The translations under genes and the position numbers were made by a program. A stretch of 33,185 nucleotides of DNA. Origin: an uncultured Sphingomonadales bacterium (GTDB taxonomy: Bacteria; Pseudomonadota; Alphaproteobacteria; Sphingomonadales; Sphingomonadaceae). Positions 8,961-18,302 of the stretch are shown piece after piece (within the stretch, counting starts at the first letter, position 1; each line of letters opens with the position of its first letter). The notes under the pieces were generated by a model. That model did no database searches. It was not told the origin of the DNA and saw only the letters and a program-made list of their open reading frames with translations. Where the stretch lies: the NCBI GenBank assembly GCA_903848655.1, contig CAINGT010000125.1:1-33185 (forward strand), given 5' to 3'.

Positions 8961-10130
8961 TCAGCAGGGGGCGGGGATCGGCACGGGCCCCATCACGGTG
9001 GCGACCGCTTGCGCGGCAATGCCCTCGCCGCGTCCGGTCAGCCCGAGCCGTTCGGTGGTAGTCGCCTTTACGCTGACACTGTCAACTGCAATTCCCAGGA
9101 TCGCCGCGAGCCGCGCGCGCATCGCGGCTTTGTGCGGGCCGATCTTGGGCGCTTCGCAAATGATCGTGACATCGACATGGGCGATGGCATGGCCGCTCGC
9201 GCGCACCAGCGCGGCGGCGTGGGCGAGGAAGCGGTCGGACGCCGCGCCGCGCCATTGCGGGTCTGACGGAGGGAAATGATCGCCGATATCGCCCGCCGCA
9301 ATCGCGCCGAGCAAAGCATCGACGAGCGCATGGATCGCGACATCGGCATCACTGTGCCCGGCCAGCCCGCGCGGATGATCGATCTTCACCCCGCACAGCC
9401 ACAAATCTTCGCCTGCGACCAGACGATGGACGTCAAACCCGGTACCGGTGCGGCAGATCATCGGCGCATCCTCAAAATCGCTGGCGAAAGTCACTTTGCG
9501 CAAGGCTTCGTCACCCGCGATCAGCGCAACCGCCAGCCCGGCGGCCTCTGCCACGCTGGCATCATCGCCCGCATCGGCGGCCCCTTGCCAGCGGTCATGC
9601 GCCGCCATAATCGCTGCAAAGCGGAACGCCTGCGGAGTCTGCACGCGGAACAGCCCATCGCGTTCGACCGCTGCGCTGCGCCAGCCATCGGCCCCGCGCA
9701 CCACGCTGTCCACCACGGGCAGCACCGGGATTGCCCCAGGCGCATCGTGCAACGCGGCCACCAGTGCGGCAATCACCGCGTGCGGCAGCACCGGGCGCGC
9801 GGCATCGTGGATCAGCACGCGATCAACCCCGCCCCGTGTGTTCAGCGCATTCAGCGCGGCGCGCACCGAGGCCTGCCGTGTCGCGCCGCCCGCCACCATT
9901 ATGACCGGCAGCCCGGCCAGCGCTTCGGCGGCGGTGGCGCGATGGCTGGCCGGGATCGCCACGATCACCGGCGCAGCCCCGGCATCGACCAGCGCGGTAA
10001 CGCTGTGGCGCACCAGCGGCTGGCCGCGCCACGGGGCGAACTGTTTGGGCACGGTGCCCCCGGCGCGGGTACCCTGACCGGCGGCAACCACCACGGCGGC
10101 GAACGGGGGCAGGGGGGGTGGAGCGGCCAT
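8961..10130 (-). CDS. ispDF: Bifunctional IspD/IspF enzyme of the MEP isoprenoid pathway
   Basis: A 389-residue fusion of two non-consecutive methylerythritol-phosphate pathway enzymes. The N-terminal half (to about 225) is the cytidylyltransferase IspD, with AAGQGTRAGG and PKQF (residues 16-31), IHDAARP (107-113) and FRVQTPQAF. The C-terminal half is the cyclodiphosphate synthase IspF, with metal ligands Asp233 and His235 (GFDVHRL) and His267, then GHSDADV and, near the end, KATTTERLGLTGRGEGI. The fusion is usual in alphaproteobacteria. It makes precursors for quinones and carotenoids. pncC follows closely, and dusB starts divergently about 80 bases upstream. Confidence 0.97.
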   Translation of the reverse strand: MAAPPPLPPFAAVVVAAGQGTRAGGTVPKQFAPWRGQPLVRHSVTALVDAGAAPVIVAIPASHRATAAEALAGLPVIMVAGGATRQASVRAALNALNTRGGVDRVLIHDAARPVLPHAVIAALVAALHDAPGAIPVLPVVDSVVRGADGWRSAAVERDGLFRVQTPQAFRFAAIMAAHDRWQGAADAGDDASVAEAAGLAVALIAGDEALRKVTFASDFEDAPMICRTGTGFDVHRLVAGEDLWLCGVKIDHPRGLAGHSDADVAIHALVDALLGAIAAGDIGDHFPPSDPQWRGAASDRFLAHAAALVRASGHAIAHVDVTIICEAPKIGPHKAAMRARLAAILGIAVDSVSVKATTTERLGLTGRGEGIAAQAVATVMGPVPIPAPC

Positions 10131-10212
10131 GCAACCGGCTCCTTACAAACTTGCCCCCTCGGCGACAATTGGCTATCGCCTGCCTGTTTTTTAGGCATTG
10201 GATGATGCAGGA

Positions 10213-11232
10213 ATGAGCGACACTCCCCCCGCGCTGCCGCCGATCATGGTCGGTCCGGTGCAGATCGCCTGCCCGGTGGTCTTGGCACCGATGACCGGGG
10301 TGTCGGATTTGCCGTTTCGCCGCATGGTGCGGCGGTTCGGATCGGGGCTCAATGTCACCGAAATGATCGCCAGCCCGGCGGCGATCCGCGAAACGCGCCA
10401 GTCGATCCAGAAATGGGCGTGGGACCGGATCGAGGAGCCGGTGTCGATGCAGCTCGTCGGGTGTGAACCGGACCAGATGGCCGAAGCGGCAAAGCTGTCG
10501 CAAGATCGCGGCGCGGCGATCATCGACATCAACATGGGTTGCCCGGTGCGCAAAGTGGTCAATGGCGATGCCGGATCGGCGCTGATGCGCGATGTCGCGC
10601 TGGCGACGCGGCTGATCGCGGCAACGGTCAAGGCGGTGTCGGTGCCGGTTACGGTCAAAATGCGGATGGGCTGGTGCCATGACAGCCTGAATGCGCCCGA
10701 ACTCGCGCGCATTGCGCAAGATCTGGGGGTCAAGCTGATCTCCGTGCACGGGCGCACGCGCAACCAGATGTACAAAGGATCAGCCGACTGGGGCTTTGTC
10801 CGGCGGGTCAAGGCGGCGGTAACGATCCCGGTGATCGTCAATGGCGACATCACTTCGACCGCCGATGTCGCCAGCGCGATTGCGCAAAGCGGGGCCGACG
10901 GCGTGATGATCGGGCGGGGCAGCTATGGCCGACCATGGCTGCTGGGGCAGATCATGCATTGGCTGACCAGCGGCACCATGCTGGCCGATCCCGCGATCAG
11001 CGAGCAATATGCCATTATCACAGAACATTACGAAGATATGTTAAGCCATTATGGCACTGCCGTTGGCGTGAATATGGCGCGCAAACACCTCGGTTGGTAT
11101 ACCAAAGGCCTGCCCGGATCGGCCGAATTCCGCAACCGGGTCAATTTCATCGACGATCACCGCGCAGTGCTGGCGCACCTGGCTGCATTCTACGCCGGGT
11201 TTGACCCCGCGACGCAACGGGCGGCGGCCTGA
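10213..11232 (+). CDS. dusB: tRNA-dihydrouridine synthase (DusB/NifR3 type)
   Basis: An FMN enzyme that reduces uridines in the tRNA D-loop. [13 protein letters not shown] (residues 24-36) is the flavin-binding start of the barrel, and [12 protein letters not shown] carries the catalytic Cys110. [16 protein letters not shown] and VNGDITS follow in the standard order. The ATG at 10213 gives 339 residues; a TTG at 10198 would add five but has little support. In alphaproteobacteria this gene (nifR3) characteristically leads the ntrBC operon, as here. Its stop overlaps the ntrB start (TGATG at 11230-11234), implying coupled translation. Confidence 0.94.
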   Translation: MSDTPPALPPIMVGPVQIACPVVLAPMTGVSDLPFRRMVRRFGSGLNVTEMIASPAAIRETRQSIQKWAWDRIEEPVSMQLVGCEPDQMAEAAKLSQDRGAAIIDINMGCPVRKVVNGDAGSALMRDVALATRLIAATVKAVSVPVTVKMRMGWCHDSLNAPELARIAQDLGVKLISVHGRTRNQMYKGSADWGFVRRVKAAVTIPVIVNGDITSTADVASAIAQSGADGVMIGRGSYGRPWLLGQIMHWLTSGTMLADPAISEQYAIITEHYEDMLSHYGTAVGVNMARKHLGWYTKGLPGSAEFRNRVNFIDDHRAVLAHLAAFYAGFDPATQRAAA

Positions 11233-12371
11233 TGGCGCTGATCAACGCGCTGGGCTGGCGGCAGGCCGATCCGGATCGGCCCGATGCCCAACGCCTGATC
11301 GCCAGCCTGCCGCAAGCGATGCTCGTGCTCGCCCCCGATCTGACCGTGGCGGCGATCAATCCGGCGGGCGAACAATTGGTGGGGCAGGGCGCGCGGCGGG
11401 TGATCGGCCGGTCGGTGCACGACCTGTTTGCGTTTGAAGAAGCGCTGATCCTTGAACGGCTGGCAGACCGAGAGGCGCAACTGGTGGCGCGCGGGGTGCG
11501 GCTGCGCATTCTCGATCAGGCCGTGCGACTGATCGACGTGATTACCGCGCCGGTGGTGCATCACGCGGGCTGGCAGATTCTGGTGTTGCAGGAACCCGTG
11601 GGGGTAGAGGCACTGACGCTGGGCAATGCCGATGCCGATGATGCGGCGGGGGTGCTGCGCGCGCCCGATGTGTTGGCGCACGAAATCAAGAACCCGCTGG
11701 CGGGAATTCGCGGCGCGGCGCAATTGCTCGACCGCCGGGTGGGCGAGGCGGACCGCGCGCTGACCGGGTTGATCACCACCGAAGTGGATCGCATTGCCAA
11801 GCTGATCGATCAGATGCAGTCGCTCAGCCGCCGCAGCCGCGAACCGGCGGTCGAATGCAATCTGCACGAAGCAGCTCGTCATGCTCAGGCGATTCTCGCG
11901 GCTGATCCGGCGTGTAGACTGGTGATCGACGAACAGTTCGATCCCAGCCTGCCACCGATCACCGCCAACCCTGACGCGCTTGTGCAAGTGTTGCTGAACC
12001 TCATGGCCAATGCCAGGGATGCCAGCGAAAGTGTTGAAAATCCAAAGATCATTGTGCGCACCCGGTTCGCCAGCGGGATTCAGGTCCACGCCGCGCCGGG
12101 GGGCAAACCGCTGCGGCTGCCAATCGAACTGCGCGTCAGCGACAATGGCCCCGGCGTGGCGCCGGGTTTGCGCGATCATATTTTCGAACCGTTCGTATCG
12201 AGCAAGAAAAGCGGGCAGGGGCTGGGGCTGGCGCTGGTGCAAAAGTTGGTGCGAGACATGAACGGGCGCGTGACGCATGATCGCGATGATGCGCGCGGGT
12301 TGACGCATTTCCGGCTGCATCTGCCGGTCGCCGGTTCCGTGCCGACCAGCGCCACGGCGAAACGCGCATGA
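11232..12371 (+). CDS. ntrB: Nitrogen regulation sensor histidine kinase NtrB
   Basis: NtrB is the cytosolic kinase and phosphatase that controls NtrC according to PII signals of nitrogen status. The protein has 379 residues and no membrane segment. A PAS domain fills roughly residues 18-125 (LPQAMLVLAPDLTVAAINPA). The phosphoacceptor is His150 in LAHEIKNPLAG. The ATPase domain shows the N-box LLNLMANARDA, the G1 box VSDNGPGV, the F-box FEPFVSSK and the G2 box GQGLGLAL. It overlaps dusB by one base and ntrC by four (ATGA at 12368-12371), so the three are almost certainly one transcript. Confidence 0.95.
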   Translation: MALINALGWRQADPDRPDAQRLIASLPQAMLVLAPDLTVAAINPAGEQLVGQGARRVIGRSVHDLFAFEEALILERLADREAQLVARGVRLRILDQAVRLIDVITAPVVHHAGWQILVLQEPVGVEALTLGNADADDAAGVLRAPDVLAHEIKNPLAGIRGAAQLLDRRVGEADRALTGLITTEVDRIAKLIDQMQSLSRRSREPAVECNLHEAARHAQAILAADPACRLVIDEQFDPSLPPITANPDALVQVLLNLMANARDASESVENPKIIVRTRFASGIQVHAAPGGKPLRLPIELRVSDNGPGVAPGLRDHIFEPFVSSKKSGQGLGLALVQKLVRDMNGRVTHDRDDARGLTHFRLHLPVAGSVPTSATAKRA

Positions 12372-13810
12372 CGCGCACGGTGCTGCTGGTCGAAGACGAT
12401 GCCTCGATTGCGACGGTGATTACCGCCGCGCTCGAAGCCGATGGCTTTGCCGTGGCGCGCAGCGAGTCAATCGCCGGGCGTGACCGTTTGCTCGCCAGTC
12501 GTCGCTTCGCGCTGATGCTGACCGATGTCATGCTGACCGATGGCGATGGCATCGAAACATTGCCGGCCGTGCGCGCGCTCTATCCGCACTTGCCGGTCAT
12601 TATCCTGTCGGCGCAAAACACGCTCGATACTGCGGTGCGCGCCAGCGATACCGGGGCGTTCGAATATTTTCCCAAACCGTTTGATCTTGACGAACTCGTG
12701 GCGGCGGTGCGGCAGGGGATCGGCCAGTCGGGCGATGATGACGGCGCGCGCGACACCGACAACGCCGAAGCTTTGCCGCCGGGGTTGCGGTTGGTCGGGC
12801 GCAGTGCGGCGATGCAGGCGGTCTATCGCATGATAACGCGCGTGTTGCGCAACGATCTGACCGTGCTGGTGCTGGGCGAATCGGGCACTGGCAAGGAGTT
12901 GGTGGCCGAAGCGATCCACCAATTGGGCAATCGCAGCGCCGGGCCGTTCGTGGCGGTCAATGCCGCGGCAATCCCGCACGATCTGATCGAAAGCGAATTG
13001 TTTGGCCACGAAAAAGGCGCGTTTACGGGGGCCATCGCGCGCCATATCGGCAAATTCGAACAAGCCGCCGGGGGCACGCTGTTCCTCGATGAAATCGGTG
13101 ACATGCCGCTCGATGCGCAGACCCGGCTGTTGCGCGCGCTGCAATCGGGGCGCATTCGGCGGGTCGGCGGGGTGGACGAAATCCGGCTCGATTGCCGCAT
13201 TATCGCCGCCACCAACCGCGATTTGCTGCCGATGATCGCGGCGGGCAGCTTTCGCGAGGACCTCTATTACCGGCTGGCGGTCGTGCCGATCGAACTGCCG
13301 CGCTTGCGGGATCGTGCCGATGATATCGAGGCGCTCGCCCGCCATTTCCTCGCCAGCGCGGCCAGCGAAGGGCTGCCGCGCCGCCATCTGACCAGCAGCG
13401 GTGCGGCCTTGCTCGCGCGTCAGCCGTGGCGCGGCAATGTGCGCGAATTGCGCAATCTGATCTATCGCGCCGCGCTGATGGCGCGCGATGAAGCGGTCGA
13501 TGCCGCAACCATCGAACCGTTGCTTGCGGGCGAGCCGGGTGTGGCAATGCGCGCGCCCGATCCGGCGGGCAGCCGTGGCGATATTGGCGCGGCGCTGGCG
13601 CAATGGCTGACCGATCATCCGCCCGTGGCGGGGCGGGTCTATGACGATGCGCTGGCCGCGTTTGAACGCCCGCTGTTTCTGCACGTGCTGGGCCAGACCG
13701 GCGGCAACCAGTTACGCGCTGCGCAAGTGCTGGGGATCAATCGCAACACGCTGCGCAAACGGCTGGGCGAACTCGCCATTCATCCCGAAGACAGTCTGGC
13801 GCGGGGGTAG
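12368..13810 (+). CDS. ntrC: Nitrogen regulation response regulator NtrC
   Basis: NtrC activates sigma-54 promoters of nitrogen-assimilation genes when phosphorylated by NtrB. The protein has 480 residues in three domains. The receiver has Asp53 as phosphoacceptor (LMLTDVMLTD). The AAA+ domain has Walker A GESGTGKE (170-177), the sigma-54-contacting GAFTGA intact at 217-222, and Walker [12 protein letters not shown]. The C-terminus is a Fis-type helix-turn-helix (QLRAAQVLGINRNTLRKRL). It overlaps the end of ntrB by four bases and is followed after about 50 bases by ntrY. All key residues are present, so it should be functional. Confidence 0.96.
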   Translation: MTRTVLLVEDDASIATVITAALEADGFAVARSESIAGRDRLLASRRFALMLTDVMLTDGDGIETLPAVRALYPHLPVIILSAQNTLDTAVRASDTGAFEYFPKPFDLDELVAAVRQGIGQSGDDDGARDTDNAEALPPGLRLVGRSAAMQAVYRMITRVLRNDLTVLVLGESGTGKELVAEAIHQLGNRSAGPFVAVNAAAIPHDLIESELFGHEKGAFTGAIARHIGKFEQAAGGTLFLDEIGDMPLDAQTRLLRALQSGRIRRVGGVDEIRLDCRIIAATNRDLLPMIAAGSFREDLYYRLAVVPIELPRLRDRADDIEALARHFLASAASEGLPRRHLTSSGAALLARQPWRGNVRELRNLIYRAALMARDEAVDAATIEPLLAGEPGVAMRAPDPAGSRGDIGAALAQWLTDHPPVAGRVYDDALAAFERPLFLHVLGQTGGNQLRAAQVLGINRNTLRKRLGELAIHPEDSLARG

Positions 13811-13859
13811 CACAAATTCCCTTGCATTTACGCAACAGGGGTGTTGTTTATGGGCAACT

Positions 13860-16142
13860 ATGGCAACGCTGACAGCTCACGCGAGTCCCCGACGGGCGCG
13901 GCGGTTGCCGCGCTGGTGGCGGCGTGTTCTGCTGGCCTTGCGCCGCGCCAATGTCTTTGCGCTGCTCGAACTGATCGCCGCCGTGATGCTGGCAGCGATG
14001 GTGGCGCTCAGCTGGGCCCAGCTTAATCCGCAGCATGTCGCGGGTGATCAGCTGCTCCCGGCCAAGCTGACCACGACTTTGTTGATCGGGACACTGGTTC
14101 CCGCGCTGGCGCTGATCGTGTTGAGCGGGCGGCGGATCGCGCTACGCCGCGCCGCGCGCAGCGTGCTGGGCAGCAACGGGCGGCTGCATGTGCGGCTTGT
14201 GTGGCTGTTTTCGCTAATCGCGGCAGTGCCCACGCTGCTGGTGGCGATTTTTGCCTCGCTCTTGTTCCAATCGGGGGTGGAATTCTGGTTTTCCGACAAT
14301 TCACGCGGGATGCTGGAAAATGCCAACAGCCTCGCCAAAGGCTATTACGCTGACAAATTGCGCGACGTGGGTAAGGAAAGCGTGGCGATGGCGGGCGATT
14401 TGCGCAGCTATCTGGCGCAAGCGCCGATCACCAGCCCGGAATTTGCCGAAGGCTATTCGTGGCAAGTGATCAGCCGCAAACTCGATGAATCGGCGATAGT
14501 CGAACGCGGCGAAGATGGTGCCTTGCGCACCGCCGCCATCGTCGATCCCAACCGCAACAACGACCGCCAACGCGTGACCGAAGCCGAATTGCGACGCATC
14601 GCAGCGGGAGAGCCGGTGGTCGTCAACGCCTCGGCTGAAAAGATCGAGGCGATCACCCCCATCGACAAGCCGCGCGGGCTCTATCTGTTCGTCGCGCGCA
14701 ATTCCGATCAATTGGCCTATAGCCAGTGGAAACGTGCCGAATCGGTGCTTGGCGCATATGATATGCTCACGCGGCGCGCGCGCGCGTTGCAAGTGCGGTT
14801 CAATCTGGCCTTGCTGGGGATTTCGCTCGCGCTGGTGATGCTGGCGGTGTGGGTGGCGCTGCGGTTTGCCGACCGCCAGGTGGCTCCTTTGATCGAACTG
14901 GTATCGGCGGCGCGCAAAGTCGGCAGCGGCAATTTCGCGATGCGCGTCGCTTCGGGCAAAGGCGCGGATGAAGTCGGGATGCTTGCGCGCGCGTTCAACC
15001 GCATGACTGCGCAGCTTGAAACGCAGACCCGCGCGCTGGTGCGCGCCAATGCCCAGATCGATTTGCGCCGCACGTTTATCGAAGCGGTCATCGAATCGAT
15101 TACGGCCGGAATCGTCTCGATTGATCGCGACCGCACAGTGCGGCTGATAAACAGTTCGGCGCAGAAACTGTTGGGCGATGGCGGTGGCAGCGATGCGGTT
15201 GGCCAAGCCTTGGCGCATGTCGCGCCACAGCTCGATCAACTGGTGCAAAGCGGCGAAAGCAGCGGGATCGTGCACTATGCCAAAGGCGGTGATTTGCTCA
15301 CGCTCGCGGTCAAAGTCGCGCAAGACGCCAATGGCCATGTCGTGACATTTGAAGATATCACCCGCCAATTGGTCGATCAGCGCCGTGCCGCGTGGTCCGA
15401 TGTGGCGCGGCGGATCGCGCACGAAATCAAAAACCCGCTGACCCCGATCCAACTTGCGACCGAACGGCTCAAACGCCGCTATCGCCGCCAGATCGTGACC
15501 GACCCCGAACTGTTCGAGGAATTGACCGCGACGATCATCCGCCAAGTGGGCGATTTGCGCCGCATGGTCGATGAGTTTTCGCAATTCGCGCGGCTGCCCA
15601 AACCGGTATTCCGGCCCGAAGATGCGGCAGAACTCGCGCGTCAGGCGCTGTTTTTGCAGGAAGTGTCGCACAATGCGATCAGCTTTGCCTATGACGGGCC
15701 GACATTCGCGCCGTTTGCAGCAGATCGCCACCAGTTCGGCCAAGCGATGACCAATGTGCTCAAAAACGCGATCGAGGCCATCGAGGCGCGCGCGCGGGTC
15801 GAGGATATCGATTATCGCGGGCGCGTCTCGGTCGCGATTGCGGCTGATGCGCACGCCATCACGATCAGCGTGACCGATAATGGCATTGGCCTGCCGGCCG
15901 AACGCGACCGGATCCTGGAACCTTATGTCACCACGCGCGACAAAGGCACTGGGCTGGGGCTCGCAATCGTCAACAAGATCGTTGAGGAACACGGCGGCGA
16001 AATGGCCTTTGCCCCGGCGGTGGGCGGCGGCACGTGTGTGACCATGCGGTTTGCCTGTGCGCCCGCGCCCGATGGAGAAGACGATGGTGCGCCATCACAC
16101 CCGGCGCAATCCCCAGTCGCGCTAACCAGCAGCGTGCGTTGA
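13860..16142 (+). CDS. ntrY: Membrane sensor histidine kinase NtrY
   Basis: NtrY is the membrane kinase paired with NtrX in alphaproteobacteria, linked to nitrogen metabolism and in some species to redox and envelope signals. The protein has 760 residues. Hydrophobic segments lie near residues 33-53, 72-90, 112-137 and 315-336, with a periplasmic sensing region of about 175 residues before the last. HAMP follows (about 337-389), then PAS (about 405-500), then His521 in RRIAHEIKNPLTPIQ and a complete ATPase domain (NVLKNAIEA, VTDNGIGL, GTGLGLAI). The frame is open further upstream into ntrC, but the first sensible start is the ATG at 13860. No good ribosome binding site precedes it. Confidence 0.94.
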   Translation: MATLTAHASPRRARRLPRWWRRVLLALRRANVFALLELIAAVMLAAMVALSWAQLNPQHVAGDQLLPAKLTTTLLIGTLVPALALIVLSGRRIALRRAARSVLGSNGRLHVRLVWLFSLIAAVPTLLVAIFASLLFQSGVEFWFSDNSRGMLENANSLAKGYYADKLRDVGKESVAMAGDLRSYLAQAPITSPEFAEGYSWQVISRKLDESAIVERGEDGALRTAAIVDPNRNNDRQRVTEAELRRIAAGEPVVVNASAEKIEAITPIDKPRGLYLFVARNSDQLAYSQWKRAESVLGAYDMLTRRARALQVRFNLALLGISLALVMLAVWVALRFADRQVAPLIELVSAARKVGSGNFAMRVASGKGADEVGMLARAFNRMTAQLETQTRALVRANAQIDLRRTFIEAVIESITAGIVSIDRDRTVRLINSSAQKLLGDGGGSDAVGQALAHVAPQLDQLVQSGESSGIVHYAKGGDLLTLAVKVAQDANGHVVTFEDITRQLVDQRRAAWSDVARRIAHEIKNPLTPIQLATERLKRRYRRQIVTDPELFEELTATIIRQVGDLRRMVDEFSQFARLPKPVFRPEDAAELARQALFLQEVSHNAISFAYDGPTFAPFAADRHQFGQAMTNVLKNAIEAIEARARVEDIDYRGRVSVAIAADAHAITISVTDNGIGLPAERDRILEPYVTTRDKGTGLGLAIVNKIVEEHGGEMAFAPAVGGGTCVTMRFACAPAPDGEDDGAPSHPAQSPVALTSSVR

Positions 16143-16156
16143 AGGACGGATCGTAC

Positions 16157-17548
16157 ATGGCATTGGATATCCTGATCGTCGATGATGAACGCGACATTCG
16201 CGATCTCGTGGCGGGGGTGCTGAGCGATGAGGGCTATTCGTGCCGCGTCGCCGCTGACAGCACGGCTGCGCTGGCGGCCGTCGATGAACGGCGGCCGAGT
16301 CTGGTGCTGCTCGACGTGTGGCTCCATGGCAGCCCGATGGACGGGCTGGAAGTGCTCGACGAAATCAAGAAGCGCGAACCCGAATTGCCGGTGCTGATCT
16401 TTTCCGGCCATGGCAATATCGATACCGCGGTTTCGGCGATCAGCCGGGGCGCGATGGATTTTCTGGAAAAGCCGTTCGAGGCCGAACGCCTGCTGCTGCT
16501 GGTCGAACGCGCCACCGAAACCGACCGCTTGCGCCGCGAAAACGCGCGGTTGCGGCGCGATTTCGCGATGGCCGATGCGTTCACCGGCAATTCCCCGGCG
16601 ATCAACGCGGTGCGCGCCACGCTCAAACGCGTGGCGCATACCGGCAGCCGCGTGCTGATTACCGGCCCGGCGGGGTCGGGCAAGGAAGTCGCCGCGCGGC
16701 TGCTCCACAGTTGGAGCCCGCGCACCGACAATCCGTTCGTCACCGTCAATTCGGCGCGCATCACCCCCGAACGGTTTGAACAGGAACTGTTCGGTGAAGA
16801 AGCCGATGGCAAATTGGTGCGCGCGGGCCTGCTCGAAATGGCCGATGGCGGCACGCTGTTTCTGGATGAAGTGGCCGATATGCCGCCATCGAGCCAAGCG
16901 CGCATTTTGCGCGTGCTGACCGAACAGGCCTTCGTGCGCGTGGGCGGAAATCGCCAGATCCGCGTCGATGTGCGCGTGGTGTCATCAAGCTCGCGCCCGC
17001 TGGAAAAAGAGATTGCCGAGCGGCGGTTTCGCGAGGATTTGTTTTACCGGCTGAATGTCGTGCCGGTGGCGATTCCCCCGCTGGCCGACCGGCGTGACGA
17101 TATCCCTTCGCTGATCGATCATTTCTTTGCGCGCTTTGCCAGCGAACAAAGCCTGCCCGCGCCGGGGGTTGCGGTCGAAGCGATGGCCGCGCTGCAAAGT
17201 TATGACTGGCCGGGCAATGTGCGGCAATTGCGCAATGTGGTCGAACGCACGATCATCCTTGCCCCGCGCGGGCGGCTGGCTCGGATCGAGGCTGATATGC
17301 TGCCCGCCGAAATCCTGCGCACGCCGATGGTGGGCGACAGCGGCACCGCCGCGCTGATGGGGGCGCCCTTGCGCGAAGCACGCGAAAACTTTGAACGCGA
17401 ATACTTGCGCGTGCAGATCCGCCGGTTTTCCGGCAATATCTCCCGCACTGCCAGCTTCATCGGCATGGAGCGGTCAGCACTGCACCGCAAGCTCAAGCTG
17501 CTGGGCATGGTCGAACGGCGAGAGGATGAAGAGGAAGAGGCGACCTGA
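16157..17548 (+). CDS. ntrX: Response regulator NtrX
   Basis: NtrX is the partner of NtrY. The protein has 463 residues. The receiver phosphoacceptor is Asp53 ([10 protein letters not shown]). The AAA+ domain keeps Walker A GPAGSGKE (170-177) and Walker [12 protein letters not shown], but the GAFTGA loop present in NtrC is missing: NtrC reads GHEKGAFTGAIARHIGKF where this protein reads [14 protein letters not shown]. It therefore should not remodel sigma-54 polymerase directly and probably acts as a DNA-binding regulator through its Fis-type HTH ([21 protein letters not shown]). The ATG has an AAGGA about ten bases upstream. Loss of GAFTGA is usual for alphaproteobacterial NtrX. Confidence 0.95.
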   Translation: MALDILIVDDERDIRDLVAGVLSDEGYSCRVAADSTAALAAVDERRPSLVLLDVWLHGSPMDGLEVLDEIKKREPELPVLIFSGHGNIDTAVSAISRGAMDFLEKPFEAERLLLLVERATETDRLRRENARLRRDFAMADAFTGNSPAINAVRATLKRVAHTGSRVLITGPAGSGKEVAARLLHSWSPRTDNPFVTVNSARITPERFEQELFGEEADGKLVRAGLLEMADGGTLFLDEVADMPPSSQARILRVLTEQAFVRVGGNRQIRVDVRVVSSSSRPLEKEIAERRFREDLFYRLNVVPVAIPPLADRRDDIPSLIDHFFARFASEQSLPAPGVAVEAMAALQSYDWPGNVRQLRNVVERTIILAPRGRLARIEADMLPAEILRTPMVGDSGTAALMGAPLREARENFEREYLRVQIRRFSGNISRTASFIGMERSALHRKLKLLGMVERREDEEEEAT

Positions 17549-17595
17549 TTGGCACTCATTCGTTTGCGCAGCGGCGTCGCCAGCACACTTCGCGG

Positions 17596-17624
17596 TTTAC
17601 GCAAGTGCGAAAAGATGGCTATAT
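17596..17624 (+). promoter_or_regulatory. Possible sigma-70-type promoter for hfq
   Basis: TTTACG (17596-17601) and CTATAT (17619-17624) are separated by 17 bases, in the 184-base gap between ntrX and hfq. The next 100 bases would form a 5' leader before the AGGAG (17720-17724) of hfq. The boxes are imperfect and alphaproteobacterial consensus is loose, so this is a suggestion that hfq-hflX has its own promoter. Confidence 0.35.
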
Positions 17625-17732
17625 AGGGATACGCGGTACCGGACCGGCAGGTTTTCGATCCTCGCTGAACCCGTGCCAGATTGCCAGCCGCCGGGTCATC
17701 GGGGGTTAGCCAAAACCACAGGAGTCGGCACA

Positions 17733-18302
17733 ATGACCGGACGTACCCTTACCGCCCGTGCTCGCGCGCCAAAGGCCGAAGATGAACAGGATATCGCACC
17801 CGTGGTGCTGATTCCCGGCGGCAAAGGCCAAAACTTGCAGGACGTGTTTCTCAACCATTTGCGCAAGCACAAGATTCCCGTAACGATGTTCCTTGTCAAA
17901 GGGGTTAAATTGCAGGGGATTGTCACGTGGTTTGACAATTTTTCGATCCTGCTGCGGCGCGATGGGCAGTCGCAACTCGTCTACAAACACGCCATCAGCA
18001 CGATCATGCCGGCGCAGCAACTTGCAGTCGGCCATTTTCAGGCACCGGGTGAAGAGTCACACCGCAAGCGGCTGTTGCAGGACATATTTCTGTCGAGCGT
18101 CCGCGATGCCGGGGTGCAAGTCACGATGTTTCTGGTCAACGGGGTGATGCTGCAAGGCAAAGTCGCCGCTTATGACTTGTTCTGCATGTTGCTCGAACGC
18201 GAAGGCTATGTGCAACTGGCGTACAAACATGCCGTTTCCACCATCCAGCCCGCCGGGCATGTCGATCTGTCGGGCGATTGGGATGGCGAAGCGCCTGAAT
18301 GA
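17733..18302 (+). CDS. hfq: RNA chaperone Hfq with two tandem Sm domains
   Basis: Hfq promotes pairing of small RNAs with mRNAs, normally as a hexamer of about 80-residue subunits. This 189-residue chain holds two complete Hfq cores, about residues 31-93 and 112-173, joined by about 18 residues. Both keep the Sm1 pattern ([11 protein letters not shown] and [11 protein letters not shown]) and the Sm2 signature YKHAISTI / YKHAVSTI, plus the proximal-site Gln (LQD), Lys and His. Domain 2 differs: the basic rim (HLRKHK in domain 1) is SVRDAG, and the distal-face lysine is methionine (Met139). Three such chains could form a pseudohexamer. The start at 17733 has AGGAG nine bases upstream. It overlaps hflX by four bases (ATGA). 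Confidence 0.95.
   Translation: MTGRTLTARARAPKAEDEQDIAPVVLIPGGKGQNLQDVFLNHLRKHKIPVTMFLVKGVKLQGIVTWFDNFSILLRRDGQSQLVYKHAISTIMPAQQLAVGHFQAPGEESHRKRLLQDIFLSSVRDAGVQVTMFLVNGVMLQGKVAAYDLFCMLLEREGYVQLAYKHAVSTIQPAGHVDLSGDWDGEAPE

Noticed and set aside
14301-15992. Minus-strand 563-codon open frame
   Set aside because: It is antisense to ntrY, with no motif or start signal; long shadow frames are common in this DNA.
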